From the NCBI GenBank assembly GCA_964245075.1, contig CAXTLC010000003.1, positions 1-64,000 of the forward strand: DNA of 64,000 nucleotides. Direction: 5' to 3'. This DNA is from LMUY01 sp964245075. Its GTDB lineage: Bacteria > Pseudomonadota > Alphaproteobacteria > Acetobacterales > Acetobacteraceae. Positions 52,084-60,781 of the stretch are shown here, piece after piece. The position numbers were made by a program, and so were the translations under genes. The notes under the pieces were generated by a model, which had not been told where the DNA came from, searched no databases, and was given only the letters and a program-made list of their open reading frames with translations. How positions within the stretch are numbered: the first letter of the stretch is position 1; each line of letters begins with the position of its first letter.

Positions 52084-54174
52084 ATGCAGCCCCCCGTCGC
52101 TCCACGCCGCCCCGTCACGACCGAACAACTCGGCCGCACCCGCACCGACGATTATGCCTGGCTGAGGGACCCGAACTGGCAGACGGTGCTGCGCGATCCG
52201 GCGGCGCTGCGGGCCGACATCCGCGACCACCTCCTCGCGGAGAACGCCTACACCGAAGCCGTGCTGGCCGGCACGCAGGCCTTGCAGCAAACGCTGTTCG
52301 ACGAGATGGTCGGGCGCATCCGGGCGGACGACGGCACCGTGCCGTCGCCGGACGGCGCCTGGGCCTACAGCCGCCGCTACGCGCCCGGAGCGCAGCATCC
52401 GCTGCTGGTGCGGGTGCCGGCGGCAGCCCAGGAAGACCGTGGAGCCGAGCAGGTGCTGCTCGACGTGGACGCGATGGCCAGGCCGCACGCCTACTTCCGG
52501 CTGGGCGGCGCCGAACACAGCGCCGACCATCGCCGGTTCGCCTGGGCCGAGGACCGGCAGGGTTCGGAGGTTTACACCGTCCACGTCATGGACCTCCAAA
52601 CGCGGGCGGCGCTGGGCGAGGCGGTCGAGAACTGCACCGGCAACTTCGTCTTCTCCCCGTGCGGCACGTACCTGTTCTGGACGCTGCGCGACGACAATGG
52701 CCGCCCAGCCGCCGTGTTCCGCCGGCCGGTGGGCGGCGGCCCGGCGGACGATGCGCTGGTGCACCGCGAGGCCGACCCGGGGTTCTTCCTCAGCGTCGGC
52801 GTCGCCTCGTCGCGCCAGTGGATCGTGCTCTCGCTCGGCAACCAGGAAACCAGCGAGGCCTGGCTCGTGCCGGCCGCCGACCCCGCCGCAGCGCCGCGCC
52901 TGGCCGCCGCGCGCGAGACGGGGGTGCGCTACAGCATCGACCACTGGGGCGACCGCTTCGTCATCCGCACCAACGCCGGCGGCGCGCTGGACTACAAGCT
53001 CGTGACGGCGCCTGCGGACGACCTGTCCCGGGCCGCGTGGCAGGACCTGGTGCCGCACCGGCCGGGCCGGTTCATCACCGGCTTCGCGCTGTTCGCCAGG
53101 CACCTGGTGCACGTCGAGCGGGTGGACGCGCTCGACCGCATCGTCATCACCGAACGGGCCACGGGCCAGGCCCGGCCACTGGCGGTGGACGGGGAGGCGT
53201 ACTGCCTGTCGGTGGTCGGCGGCTACGAGTACGACACGGACGTGCTGCGCTACGCTTATGACAGCCCGCGCGAGCCGCGCCAGGTGTTCGACCACGGCAT
53301 GGCGACCGGCGGCCGCGTGCTGCGCAAGACGCAGGAGATCCCGTCCGGGCATGACCCGAGCGCCTACGTCGTGCGCCGGCTGCAAGCGACGGCGCCCGAC
53401 GGCGCGGCCGTCCCGGTCACCGTGCTGGCCCGGCGCGATGCGTGGGACGCGGGCGCCTGCCCGGTCCTGCTGTACGGCTATGGCGCCTACGGCCATTCCA
53501 CCATGCCGCACTTCTCGATCCAGGCGCTGAACCTGGTCGAGCGCGGCTGGATCTGGGCCACGGCGCACGTGCGCGGCGGCTCGGAGAAAGGCTGGGGCTG
53601 GTTCCTCGACGGGCGCGGCCCGGCCAAGCCGAACACCTTCTCCGATTTCGTCGCCTGCGCCGAGCATCTGGTGGCGGCCGGGCATGCGACGGCCGGGCGG
53701 ATCGTCGCCTACGGCGGCTCGGCGGGCGGGCTGCTGGTGGGCGCCGCCCTGAACATGCGGCCCGACCTGTGGGCCGGGGCGGCGGCGGCGGTGCCGTTCG
53801 TGGACGTGCTGAACACGATGTCGGACGCCACCCTGCCGCTGACGCCGCCGGAATGGCCGGAGTGGGGCAACCCGCTGACGGATGCCGCGGCCTATGACGT
53901 GATCGCCAGCTACTCGCCGTATGACCAGGTTGCCGCGCGCCGGTACCCGCCGGTGCTCGCCCTGGGCGGCCTGTCGGACCCGCGGGTGACCTACTGGGAG
54001 CCGGCGAAGTGGGTGGCGAAGCTGCGCGCCCACACCGCCGGGCCGGCGCCGATCCTGCTGCGGATCAACATGGCGGCCGGGCATGGCGGCCGTTCGGGCC
54101 GCTACGAGTACCTGCGCGAGCCGGCGCTGGTCCAGGCCTTCGCGCTCTGGGCCATGGAGCGCGCGGGCACGTGA
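52084..54174 (+). CDS. ptrB: Oligopeptidase B (S9 family serine peptidase)
   Basis: A 696-residue prolyl-oligopeptidase-family enzyme cleaving short peptides, usually after Arg or Lys. The N-terminal seven-bladed propeller includes DDYAWLRDPNW, ENAYTEAVL and the VFRRPVGG region. The C-terminal alpha/beta-hydrolase domain has GYGAYGHS, RGGSEKGWGWFLDGR, nucleophile S546 in GGSAGGLL, D632 in GLSDPRV and H667 in AAGHGG. Length and motifs match oligopeptidase B. ATG at 52084. The gene ends 28 bp from the stop of the KpsT-like gene, convergently. Confidence 0.95.
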   Translation: MQPPVAPRRPVTTEQLGRTRTDDYAWLRDPNWQTVLRDPAALRADIRDHLLAENAYTEAVLAGTQALQQTLFDEMVGRIRADDGTVPSPDGAWAYSRRYAPGAQHPLLVRVPAAAQEDRGAEQVLLDVDAMARPHAYFRLGGAEHSADHRRFAWAEDRQGSEVYTVHVMDLQTRAALGEAVENCTGNFVFSPCGTYLFWTLRDDNGRPAAVFRRPVGGGPADDALVHREADPGFFLSVGVASSRQWIVLSLGNQETSEAWLVPAADPAAAPRLAAARETGVRYSIDHWGDRFVIRTNAGGALDYKLVTAPADDLSRAAWQDLVPHRPGRFITGFALFARHLVHVERVDALDRIVITERATGQARPLAVDGEAYCLSVVGGYEYDTDVLRYAYDSPREPRQVFDHGMATGGRVLRKTQEIPSGHDPSAYVVRRLQATAPDGAAVPVTVLARRDAWDAGACPVLLYGYGAYGHSTMPHFSIQALNLVERGWIWATAHVRGGSEKGWGWFLDGRGPAKPNTFSDFVACAEHLVAAGHATAGRIVAYGGSAGGLLVGAALNMRPDLWAGAAAAVPFVDVLNTMSDATLPLTPPEWPEWGNPLTDAAAYDVIASYSPYDQVAARRYPPVLALGGLSDPRVTYWEPAKWVAKLRAHTAGPAPILLRINMAAGHGGRSGRYEYLREPALVQAFALWAMERAGT

Positions 54175-54202
54175 CCTGCCGTGCCCGTCCACGGCGCGCG
54201 GG

Positions 54203-54928
54203 TCAGAGGGTGGCGTAGATCCGGGTCGCCGCCTTGATGTCGGTGAAGATCCGGCCCCGGCCCCCTTGCAGCACCAGGGCCTGGGTGCAGTAGGTCTCCA
54301 CTATATCCGCCGCATGCACCGCCAGGATCATGCTGTGGTGCCGGCGCTTCTCGAAGATCTCGTGGAAGCACTTGCGCTGGAACCGCGCGTCGCCCACCAC
54401 GATCACCTCGTCGATCAGCAGGCATTCGAAGTCGATGGCCAGCGACAAGGCGAGCGCCAGGCGGGCGTGCATGCCGTTGGAATAAACCCGCACCGGCTCG
54501 TACAGGCTCTCGCCCAGCTCGGTGAAGTCGGCCACGAACTCCAGCACCTCGCGCCACGGCGCGTTGTAGATCGTGGCGATGAAGCGGATGTTGTCGTAGC
54601 CGGTCATCTCGCCGGCGAACCCGCCGCTCAGCCCCAGCGGCCACGACAGGCTGAGGCCGCGGTGGATATGGCCGCCCGTCGGCCGTTGCAGCCCGGCGAG
54701 GAGCTGGATCAGGGTCGACTTGCCGGCCCCGTTGCGCCCGAGCACGGCCAGCCGCTCGCCTTCGCCGACGCGGAAGCTGATCCCGTCCAGCAGGCGGCGG
54801 GGGCCCTGCTCCGTGCGCACGTCCTTGACCAGGTCGGTGACGACGACCGCCCGCCCGTCGCCCTCGGTGCGGGCGCGGCGCGGCGCGGCCTGGAGCCGGG
54901 GGCGGCGCACCAGGTCCCGCAGGCTCAT
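54203..54928 (-). CDS. Capsule export ABC transporter ATP-binding protein (KpsT-like)
   Basis: A 241-residue ABC ATPase of the polysaccharide/polyol phosphate exporter class. It has Walker A GRNGAGKST, signature YSNGMHARLAL (the S-N-G-M-x-A-R-L variant of KpsT/Wzt), Walker B ECLLIDEVIVVGD, and the H-loop LAVHAADIV. An N-terminal extension of ~25 basic residues precedes the domain. ATG at 54928 overlaps the KpsE-like stop (ATGA), which places it in one transcript. It would power export of a capsular polysaccharide through the KpsM-like permease at 57388. Confidence 0.93.
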   Translation of the reverse strand: MSLRDLVRRPRLQAAPRRARTEGDGRAVVVTDLVKDVRTEQGPRRLLDGISFRVGEGERLAVLGRNGAGKSTLIQLLAGLQRPTGGHIHRGLSLSWPLGLSGGFAGEMTGYDNIRFIATIYNAPWREVLEFVADFTELGESLYEPVRVYSNGMHARLALALSLAIDFECLLIDEVIVVGDARFQRKCFHEIFEKRRHHSMILAVHAADIVETYCTQALVLQGGRGRIFTDIKAATRIYATL

Positions 54929-56109
54929 GCGCCGTGCAGCCGGCGCGGCGGCAGCGGCGAGGCCGGGCGGAACAGCCAGCACAGCAGCAGCCCGGCGCCG
55001 AGCGTCACCGCCGGCCACAGCAGCCGGAACGGATAATGCGGCTGGTCGGCGAGGTACGGGGTGACCACCTGCTCCAGGTACGCCGTCTGCCGCTCCCCAT
55101 CCAGGCGCGTCATCTGCAACAGGGTCAGCGCCGACACGTAGCGCTGCTCGGCGAAGCTGCGCAGCAGCACCAGCCGCTCGTACGCGGCGATCTGTGGCGC
55201 CAGCGAGCCGTCGCTGCCGGCCAGCACGCCCCGTTCCCGGTCGATCTGCGCGCCCAACGCGGCGATCCGCCCGCGCAGGGGCGGGATTTGCGGGCCGTTC
55301 GGCGAGGCGTGGACCGCCACATCCAGCTCGGCCGCCGCGTTGACCAGCTCCTCCGACAGGGTCGTGATGGTGCTCAGCACGGTTTGCGAGAACTGGAGCG
55401 GATCGATCACGTGCTCCCCGTTGCGGTAGGCGGTCAGCGCGTCCTGGGCGGCGAGGGCCGCGGTGCGGCTGCCCGCCACCTCCGCTTCCGCCACCCGGAT
55501 CGCGTCCGTGCGCGCCCGCTCGTCCATGCGGTTGAGCAGCGCCTCGGCGCCGCCGAGCAGGGCCGTGGCGATGCGCTGGGCGTCCGCCGGGCGGAATGCC
55601 TGCACGGTGAGCGTGCTGACGTTGGTGCCGCTGTCGTAGTCCAGCGAGACCAGGCGGCGGTAGTATTGGAACAGGTCCTCCTCCGTGCCGCCGTTCAGCG
55701 GGCCGGGGAAGCGCCACGCCGGGTCGCTGGCGGCGGGGCGGAGCAGGGCGGGCAGCCCCACCGACTGCTCGACCAGCCGCATGGCGTCCCGCGACAGCAC
55801 GAAGTCGTGCACCGCGTAGGAATCCTCGTCGCCGCTGTTCTTGGGCAGCTCGGACACGGACGCGGAAGGCAGGGACATGCGCCCGGCGGCGTTCGGCTCG
55901 TGGATGACGAAGCGCGCCTCGGTGACGTAGCGGTCGGCGGCGACGAACCAGAAATAGCCGGCGGCCAGCGCGGTCGGCAGCACGGCGAGCAGCAGCACCC
56001 GGCGCAGCGTGCGCCAATCGCGCCGCCGCTTGACGCGCAGCGGCGTCATGGGGCGCGACAGCTCCAGCAGCTCGGTCACGTCGGTCCAGGCGTCGGGGGC
56101 TTCGGGCAT
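54925..56109 (-). CDS. Capsule export inner-membrane protein, KpsE/Wza-partner-like (copy A)
   Basis: A 394-residue polysaccharide co-polymerase/membrane-fusion-like protein. One N-terminal membrane helix (LLLAVLPTALAAGYFWFVAA, about residues 43-62) is followed by DRYVTEARFVIHEP, a long coiled-coil periplasmic domain, and a C-terminal helix (LLWPAVTLGAGLLLCWLF). It matches KpsE/CtrB-family proteins that span the periplasm to the outer-membrane channel. ATG at 56109. A related protein (copy B) is transcribed divergently 109 bp away. Confidence 0.88.
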   Translation of the reverse strand: MPEAPDAWTDVTELLELSRPMTPLRVKRRRDWRTLRRVLLLAVLPTALAAGYFWFVAADRYVTEARFVIHEPNAAGRMSLPSASVSELPKNSGDEDSYAVHDFVLSRDAMRLVEQSVGLPALLRPAASDPAWRFPGPLNGGTEEDLFQYYRRLVSLDYDSGTNVSTLTVQAFRPADAQRIATALLGGAEALLNRMDERARTDAIRVAEAEVAGSRTAALAAQDALTAYRNGEHVIDPLQFSQTVLSTITTLSEELVNAAAELDVAVHASPNGPQIPPLRGRIAALGAQIDRERGVLAGSDGSLAPQIAAYERLVLLRSFAEQRYVSALTLLQMTRLDGERQTAYLEQVVTPYLADQPHYPFRLLWPAVTLGAGLLLCWLFRPASPLPPRRLHGA

Positions 56110-56218
56110 GGCGCAATTCCGGGGCACGCTTGGGGAGGAAGCCACGGACAGTGGCCATTTCTCGGTACGGACGCTAGCATCCGGGCTTGCGGAAGTCGAT
56201 GAACGGGATGGGCCGCCG

Positions 56219-57421
56219 ATGCAGCAGTTGTTCACCGAGCAGGCGCGCACCGAGCGGCTGGCGCGGCTGTTCCCCGGCGTGCCAGCCCGGCCCCGCCCGC
56301 GGCGTCGGGTGCGGCTGGGCGTGCTCCTGCTGCTGCTGCCGACGCTGCTGGCAGGGCTGTACTACGGGCTGATGGCCGACGACCGCTACGTGTCGGAGGC
56401 GCGGTTCCTGATCCGCAGCGGCGCCAAGCCGGTCGGCCTGGGCGGGGTGGGCGCGCTGCTGCAACTCGCCGGGCTGTCCAAGTCGCAGGACGACGCGTAC
56501 GTGGTGCGGGACTTCCTCCAGTCGCGGGACGCGCTGCGGGAGCTGGCCGGGAAGGTCAACCTTCCCTTGATCTACCACCACCGCGATGCCGACCTGCTGA
56601 CGGACTACCCGTCCCCGCTCTACCCGGCGACGCAGGAAGGGCTGTACCGCTACTTCAAGCAGCGGCTCTCCGTCATCGTGAACATGGACAGCGGGCTGAC
56701 CACGCTGCGGGTGGAGGCGTTCCGGCCCGCGCAAGCGCAGCAGATCGCGGCGGCCCTGCTCGGCATGGGCGAGGACCTGGTCAACCGGCTGAACGAGCGG
56801 ATGCGCAACGACACCATCCGCGTGGCGGCCGACGAGGTGGGGCGGGCGCAGGAGCGGCGGATCGCCGCCGAGGTGGCGATCACGAAGTTCCGCAACCAGG
56901 AACTGATGGTCGACCCGGGCAAGAGCTCGGCCATGGTGCTGCAACTCATCGGCAAGCTGGCCGTGCAGGAGGCGGAGCTGCGCGCCCAGGTCGCGGCCTT
57001 GCAGGCGAGCGCGCCGACGAGCCCGCAATTGCCCCCGCTGCTGCGGCAGGCCGCGGCGATGCAGGAGCAGATCGGGGTCGAGCAGGCGCGGGTCGGCAGC
57101 GGCTCGGACGGGCTGGCGGACAAGATCGCGGCCTACGAGCGGCTGATCCTGGACCAGGACTTCGCCACCAGGCTGCTGACCCAGAGCATGGCCGCGCTGG
57201 AAGCGGGGCGGGGCGAGGCAAGGCGGCAGGCGCTGTACCTGGAGCGCGTGGTGGAGCCGGGGCGGCCGGACGAGGCGGCGGAGCCGGAGCGGGTGGCGAT
57301 GGTGCTGACCGCGTTCGGCTTCAACGTGCTCGGAGTGGGGCTGCTGTGGCTGCTGGGCACCGGGCTGCGGGAGCACGCGGCCGGGACTCAGTTGACCTGG
57401 ATGCGGTCCCGGACCCGGTAG
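56219..57421 (+). CDS. Capsule export inner-membrane protein, KpsE-like (copy B)
   Basis: A 400-residue paralog-like KpsE/CtrB protein. It has the same plan: membrane helix LGVLLLLLPTLLAGLYYGLM (about residues 32-51), DDRYVSEARFLIRS, a coiled-coil periplasmic domain, and a C-terminal hydrophobic segment (NVLGVGLLWLLGTGL). It shares the shape and several motifs with copy A (LTTLRVEAFRPA..., AQQIA/TALL). ATG at 56219; its last 34 nt overlap the end of the KpsM-like gene on the other strand. Two copies are unusual for one transporter. Confidence 0.88.
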   Translation: MQQLFTEQARTERLARLFPGVPARPRPRRRVRLGVLLLLLPTLLAGLYYGLMADDRYVSEARFLIRSGAKPVGLGGVGALLQLAGLSKSQDDAYVVRDFLQSRDALRELAGKVNLPLIYHHRDADLLTDYPSPLYPATQEGLYRYFKQRLSVIVNMDSGLTTLRVEAFRPAQAQQIAAALLGMGEDLVNRLNERMRNDTIRVAADEVGRAQERRIAAEVAITKFRNQELMVDPGKSSAMVLQLIGKLAVQEAELRAQVAALQASAPTSPQLPPLLRQAAAMQEQIGVEQARVGSGSDGLADKIAAYERLILDQDFATRLLTQSMAALEAGRGEARRQALYLERVVEPGRPDEAAEPERVAMVLTAFGFNVLGVGLLWLLGTGLREHAAGTQLTWMRSRTR

Positions 57422-58158
57422 ATGGCGCCCGCCCCGGCGAGGGTGAAGGCGGTGGACCAGGCGGCGAGGTACCAGGCATTGTAGTGCGTCGGCACCGCGT
57501 CCCCGAAGAAGCCGGCGCGGAAGATCTCGTAGCAGTGCACCGCCGGGTTGAGCAGCAGCAGGTGCTGGACCCCGGGCGGCATCCAGTCGACCATGAAGAA
57601 GGCGGCTGACAGCGGCATGGCCAGGTACTGCATCGGCTGGACGAACTTCTCCGCCGGCTCCCAGTACTCGGTCCAGGCGGAGGCGAGCATGGCCACGCCG
57701 CCGTAGAACCAGGCGGTGAACAGCCAGCCCGCCAGCGCCAGGGACCAGTCCTGCACCGGCTCGACGATGCCGAGCGACAGGGTGACGAAGTAGATGAACA
57801 CCAGCGCCGCCGTGGACGACAGCACCTCCAGCACGACGCGGGCGACCAGGATGTCCGCATGGCGGACGGGGCGGTGGAAGAACAGGCTCGCGTTGCTGCG
57901 GCCCAGCCGGGACAACGGCCCGATCAGGTGGCGGGACAGGGTGAGCGGCAGGTAGCACGTGATGGCGAAGGTGATGATGCTCACGCCATGCATCCCGGAA
58001 TCGTGGATGACCGACCAGATGATCATCACCCCGGTCGCCAGCATGACAGGCTCCATGACGACCCAGAAGAAGCCGAGGCTGTTGCGGCCGTAGCGGGCCA
58101 GCATGTCGCGCAGGATCAGGGCCTTGAGGATGGTCAGCCGGCTGGCTGGTGCGTTCAC
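57388..58158 (-). CDS. Capsule export ABC transporter permease (KpsM-like)
   Basis: A 256-residue ABC-2-type permease with about six membrane helices. It has RDMLARYGRNSLGFFWVVMEP at the start (partial), typical of KpsM/Wzm, HRPVRHADILVARVVLE, and LLLNPAVHCYEIFRAGFFG near the end. ATG at 58158. It is separated from the KpsT-like gene by the divergent KpsE copies, so the transporter is split over two transcription units. It converges on and overlaps KpsE copy B by 34 bp. Confidence 0.92.
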   Translation of the reverse strand: MNAPASRLTILKALILRDMLARYGRNSLGFFWVVMEPVMLATGVMIIWSVIHDSGMHGVSIITFAITCYLPLTLSRHLIGPLSRLGRSNASLFFHRPVRHADILVARVVLEVLSSTAALVFIYFVTLSLGIVEPVQDWSLALAGWLFTAWFYGGVAMLASAWTEYWEPAEKFVQPMQYLAMPLSAAFFMVDWMPPGVQHLLLLNPAVHCYEIFRAGFFGDAVPTHYNAWYLAAWSTAFTLAGAGAIYRVRDRIQVN

Positions 58159-58388
58159 GCGCGCCTCGCTGTGGTGGGTGCGCAGTCCTGGCCGGTGCTG
58201 CGGGGGCCGTCAACTCCGGCCTGCCCGGATTTGACTTAGGCGGCACGAAACCTGCACGGAAAACGAGTCACTAAATCGGGCCTGCACGTGGCAGCATGTA
58301 TGACGACTGTAACAGCGTTCTTCTTTGCGACGGGCCTCACGGCCGCTAAGCTGAACCGACAAGCCAAGCTTCTGTCTGGAGAAACAGG

Positions 58389-60620
58389 TTGAAGAACACT
58401 GTCCACCGTTGGCTTTCGCCCGTTGCCGGCCCCGAGGCGCGGCGCACCCACCGTGACGCCGGCGACGCGGCCCGCGACATGAGGGAATGGACCAAAGCGG
58501 AGGAGGCCTACCGAAGCCATCTTGATGCGAAGCCGGAAGATGCGGAGATATGGGTTCAATACGGACATGCGCTGAAAGAACAGAACAAGCTTTCGGAAGC
58601 GGAGGCCGCATACCGAACGTCGCTGTCGCTTTCTCCTGACAACGCGGATAGCCACCTGCAACTCGGACATGCCTTGAAGTTGCAAAGGAGGCTTGGAGAA
58701 GCGGCGGAATCTTACGAGCGGTCCTTGGAGCTGAAGCCCACCAAAACCGCCTTCGACGAACTTCAGTTTTGCGGCCGCAAGCCCACGGACCTTGCGATCT
58801 CGTCCATGTCGCGGAAAAGCATCGCGCAGGACACCACCTTCTTCGAGGTTGACGACCTCCTGGGATACTTGAGCGCACACAGCACGCTGTCAGGAATCCA
58901 GCGCGTCCAAGTGGGGATCTTGCAGTGCTTGCTGGCGGCAGACGGTTCCGAAGACACGTCGAATCATGTTTTTGTCCGAAGCCGGGCCGACGGCGCTGTC
59001 TTCTGGCAACTCGACGCCGGGTATCTAAAGACCTTGGTGGATTACTGCATCTCCGAGCACGTGGAACGTAACTTCATCACCACGCTGCTTGCCCAGCTTG
59101 AGCAAAGCGCGGTGTCGGTCCAGCCGTCACGCGGGCAGTGCTACTTCATCATGGGGGCTTTCTGGGGCTTCAACGGTGATGCGACCCGCTACATGAAGCT
59201 GAAAGCCGCCGGCGTGAGCGTTGGCGTTTATATCTACGATCTCATACCGCTCAGCCATCCCGAGTATTGCGACGCCCACCTTGTCAGCGATTTCGCATTG
59301 TCGCTCGGGGACGGGTTGGCGGTGTTTGATTTCGTGCTGACGATCTCGGAATACACAGCCAAGGAGATGCGGAAGTATATCTCCCGGCATGGCCTGCGTG
59401 AAATTCCAGTGCAAGCGGTAATACTTGCTCACGTGCTTACCGACAACAAGGTTTCCGCAGCACGGCCGTTGACCCAGTGGACGAGATCTATACAGTTCCT
59501 TCGCGATCAACCGTTTGTGCTAAGCGTTTCAACCATCGAAGGGCGCAAGAACCACGCCTACCTGATCAGCATCTGGAAGATGCTGCTTCAGGAAGGGTTG
59601 GACCTGCCCCACCTCGTGTTCGTGGGCCGGCAGGGCTGGCGGGTGAACGACCTGATGGAGCAATTGCGTGCCACGGATTACCTGAACGGCTACGTTCACA
59701 TACTGCATGACCTTTCCGACGCGGAATTGGAAACACTTTACGACAAGTGCTTGTTCACCGCTTTCCCCAGCTTCGTCGAAGGCTGGGGCTTGCCCGTCGG
59801 CGAGAGCCTGACCCACCGCAAAGTCTGTGTAGCCTCCGATACATCCTCGATACCGGAGGTCGGGGGGGATTTGGTTGACTACGTTGACCCGTACAACACC
59901 CGCAGCGGGATCGAGGTTTTCCGCAAGCTCATCGTCAACCATGCCTACCGCGAAAGCAGGCAAAGCAATATCCAAACACGATTCCAGCCTCGTAGCTGGA
60001 GGCAGGTCACCCAGGATCTGCTCAAAGCCCTCGCCGAGCATCGGTCCGGAATGCAGGGTAGCTGGCGTGCGCCGCTGTTGCGTCCCGGCGAGGTTTTCCG
60101 GCCCGGCGATTTGCGGCTCGGCCACACAGTCCCAGCAAACTACCCGTCACGGCCGATCAGGCTGATCCTCGCACAGGGCTGGTTCACCGCAGAGTCCTTC
60201 GGTGTCTGGATGCGCGAACCGGATGCCGTCATCCGGTTCGCGACCGATCTGGCGCCTGGGACGGAGATCGTGGCATACCTGCAACTCGCCGGCTCTCCCA
60301 GCCACACGGGCGCCTTGCTCACGATATCAGCGAGCGACGACGCGAAGGCATCGCGCCGGGTTCAGTCCTTCCCGGCTCAGGCCATGCTGCCGTCCATCAC
60401 GCTGCCGGTGGAGAACAACAAGCCTTTTTCCACGCGGCTGCTTGGCAAGGTCGGTGCAAGCGGGGAAGTCACGCTCAACTTCTCTGTCGATGGCATTATA
60501 CCTTTCGTCAGCGCCACCGACCAACGAAGGCTATCCGCAGGACTGATCGGGCTGGCCTACGCGCCGCGCTCGGATGCGTCGGTCCGCGCGGATATTCGCG
60601 ACAGCCTGCAACTCGGTTAG
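58389..60620 (+). CDS. TPR-containing GT4 glycosyltransferase
   Basis: A 743-residue multidomain protein. TPR repeats lie at residues ~35-120 (AEIWVQYGHALKEQNKLSEAE, then SHLQLGHALKLQRRLGEAAE, both in part). A GT-B glycosyltransferase follows (about 150-570), with LSVSTIEGRKNHAYL, LVFVGRQGW and the E-x7-E motif SFVEGWGLPVGESL. A C-terminal ~150-residue beta-rich domain of unknown family ends the protein. TTG at 58389 has GGAG and AGG upstream and no better ATG exists. GC content is lower than in flanking genes. It is a likely glycosyltransferase of the capsule locus. Confidence 0.85.
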   Translation: MKNTVHRWLSPVAGPEARRTHRDAGDAARDMREWTKAEEAYRSHLDAKPEDAEIWVQYGHALKEQNKLSEAEAAYRTSLSLSPDNADSHLQLGHALKLQRRLGEAAESYERSLELKPTKTAFDELQFCGRKPTDLAISSMSRKSIAQDTTFFEVDDLLGYLSAHSTLSGIQRVQVGILQCLLAADGSEDTSNHVFVRSRADGAVFWQLDAGYLKTLVDYCISEHVERNFITTLLAQLEQSAVSVQPSRGQCYFIMGAFWGFNGDATRYMKLKAAGVSVGVYIYDLIPLSHPEYCDAHLVSDFALSLGDGLAVFDFVLTISEYTAKEMRKYISRHGLREIPVQAVILAHVLTDNKVSAARPLTQWTRSIQFLRDQPFVLSVSTIEGRKNHAYLISIWKMLLQEGLDLPHLVFVGRQGWRVNDLMEQLRATDYLNGYVHILHDLSDAELETLYDKCLFTAFPSFVEGWGLPVGESLTHRKVCVASDTSSIPEVGGDLVDYVDPYNTRSGIEVFRKLIVNHAYRESRQSNIQTRFQPRSWRQVTQDLLKALAEHRSGMQGSWRAPLLRPGEVFRPGDLRLGHTVPANYPSRPIRLILAQGWFTAESFGVWMREPDAVIRFATDLAPGTEIVAYLQLAGSPSHTGALLTISASDDAKASRRVQSFPAQAMLPSITLPVENNKPFSTRLLGKVGASGEVTLNFSVDGIIPFVSATDQRRLSAGLIGLAYAPRSDASVRADIRDSLQLG

Positions 60621-60707
60621 AGCTTGCGAGCTCTACGGCGCGAGGCAGACCGCTGGTGCCATGATAGCAGTCGAGGGTTCTGCAGAACGAATAAAGCCGC
60701 CGTAGAG
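60618..60707. promoter_or_regulatory. Nested inverted repeats upstream of the FkbM gene
   Basis: Three structures share 90 bp. TAGAGCT/AGCTCTA (60618-60624 with 60629-60635) is a hairpin starting in the upstream stop codon. CTCTACGGCG/CGCCGTAGAG (60631-60640 with 60698-60707) is a perfect 10-bp inverted repeat. Between those arms, GTTCTGCAGAAC (60677-60688) is a perfect palindrome. Together they could give a terminator and an operator. Confidence 0.5.
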
Positions 60708-60781
60708 GCGCGTGGCCAATAACCGTCTAGACACGTTCTCCCATTGGTCCGACATTCGTATTCCACGTGCCAGGACCACTG

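Noticed and set aside
50923..54192. A 1089-codon minus-strand open frame opposite oligopeptidase B
   Set aside because: Low-complexity Arg/Gly/His-rich translation, antisense to a gene with a full catalytic triad; a typical high-GC shadow frame.
54925..57421. Recent tandem duplication of KpsE
   Set aside because: The two proteins share architecture and short motifs, but residues differ widely, so this is an old paralogy, not a fresh duplication.
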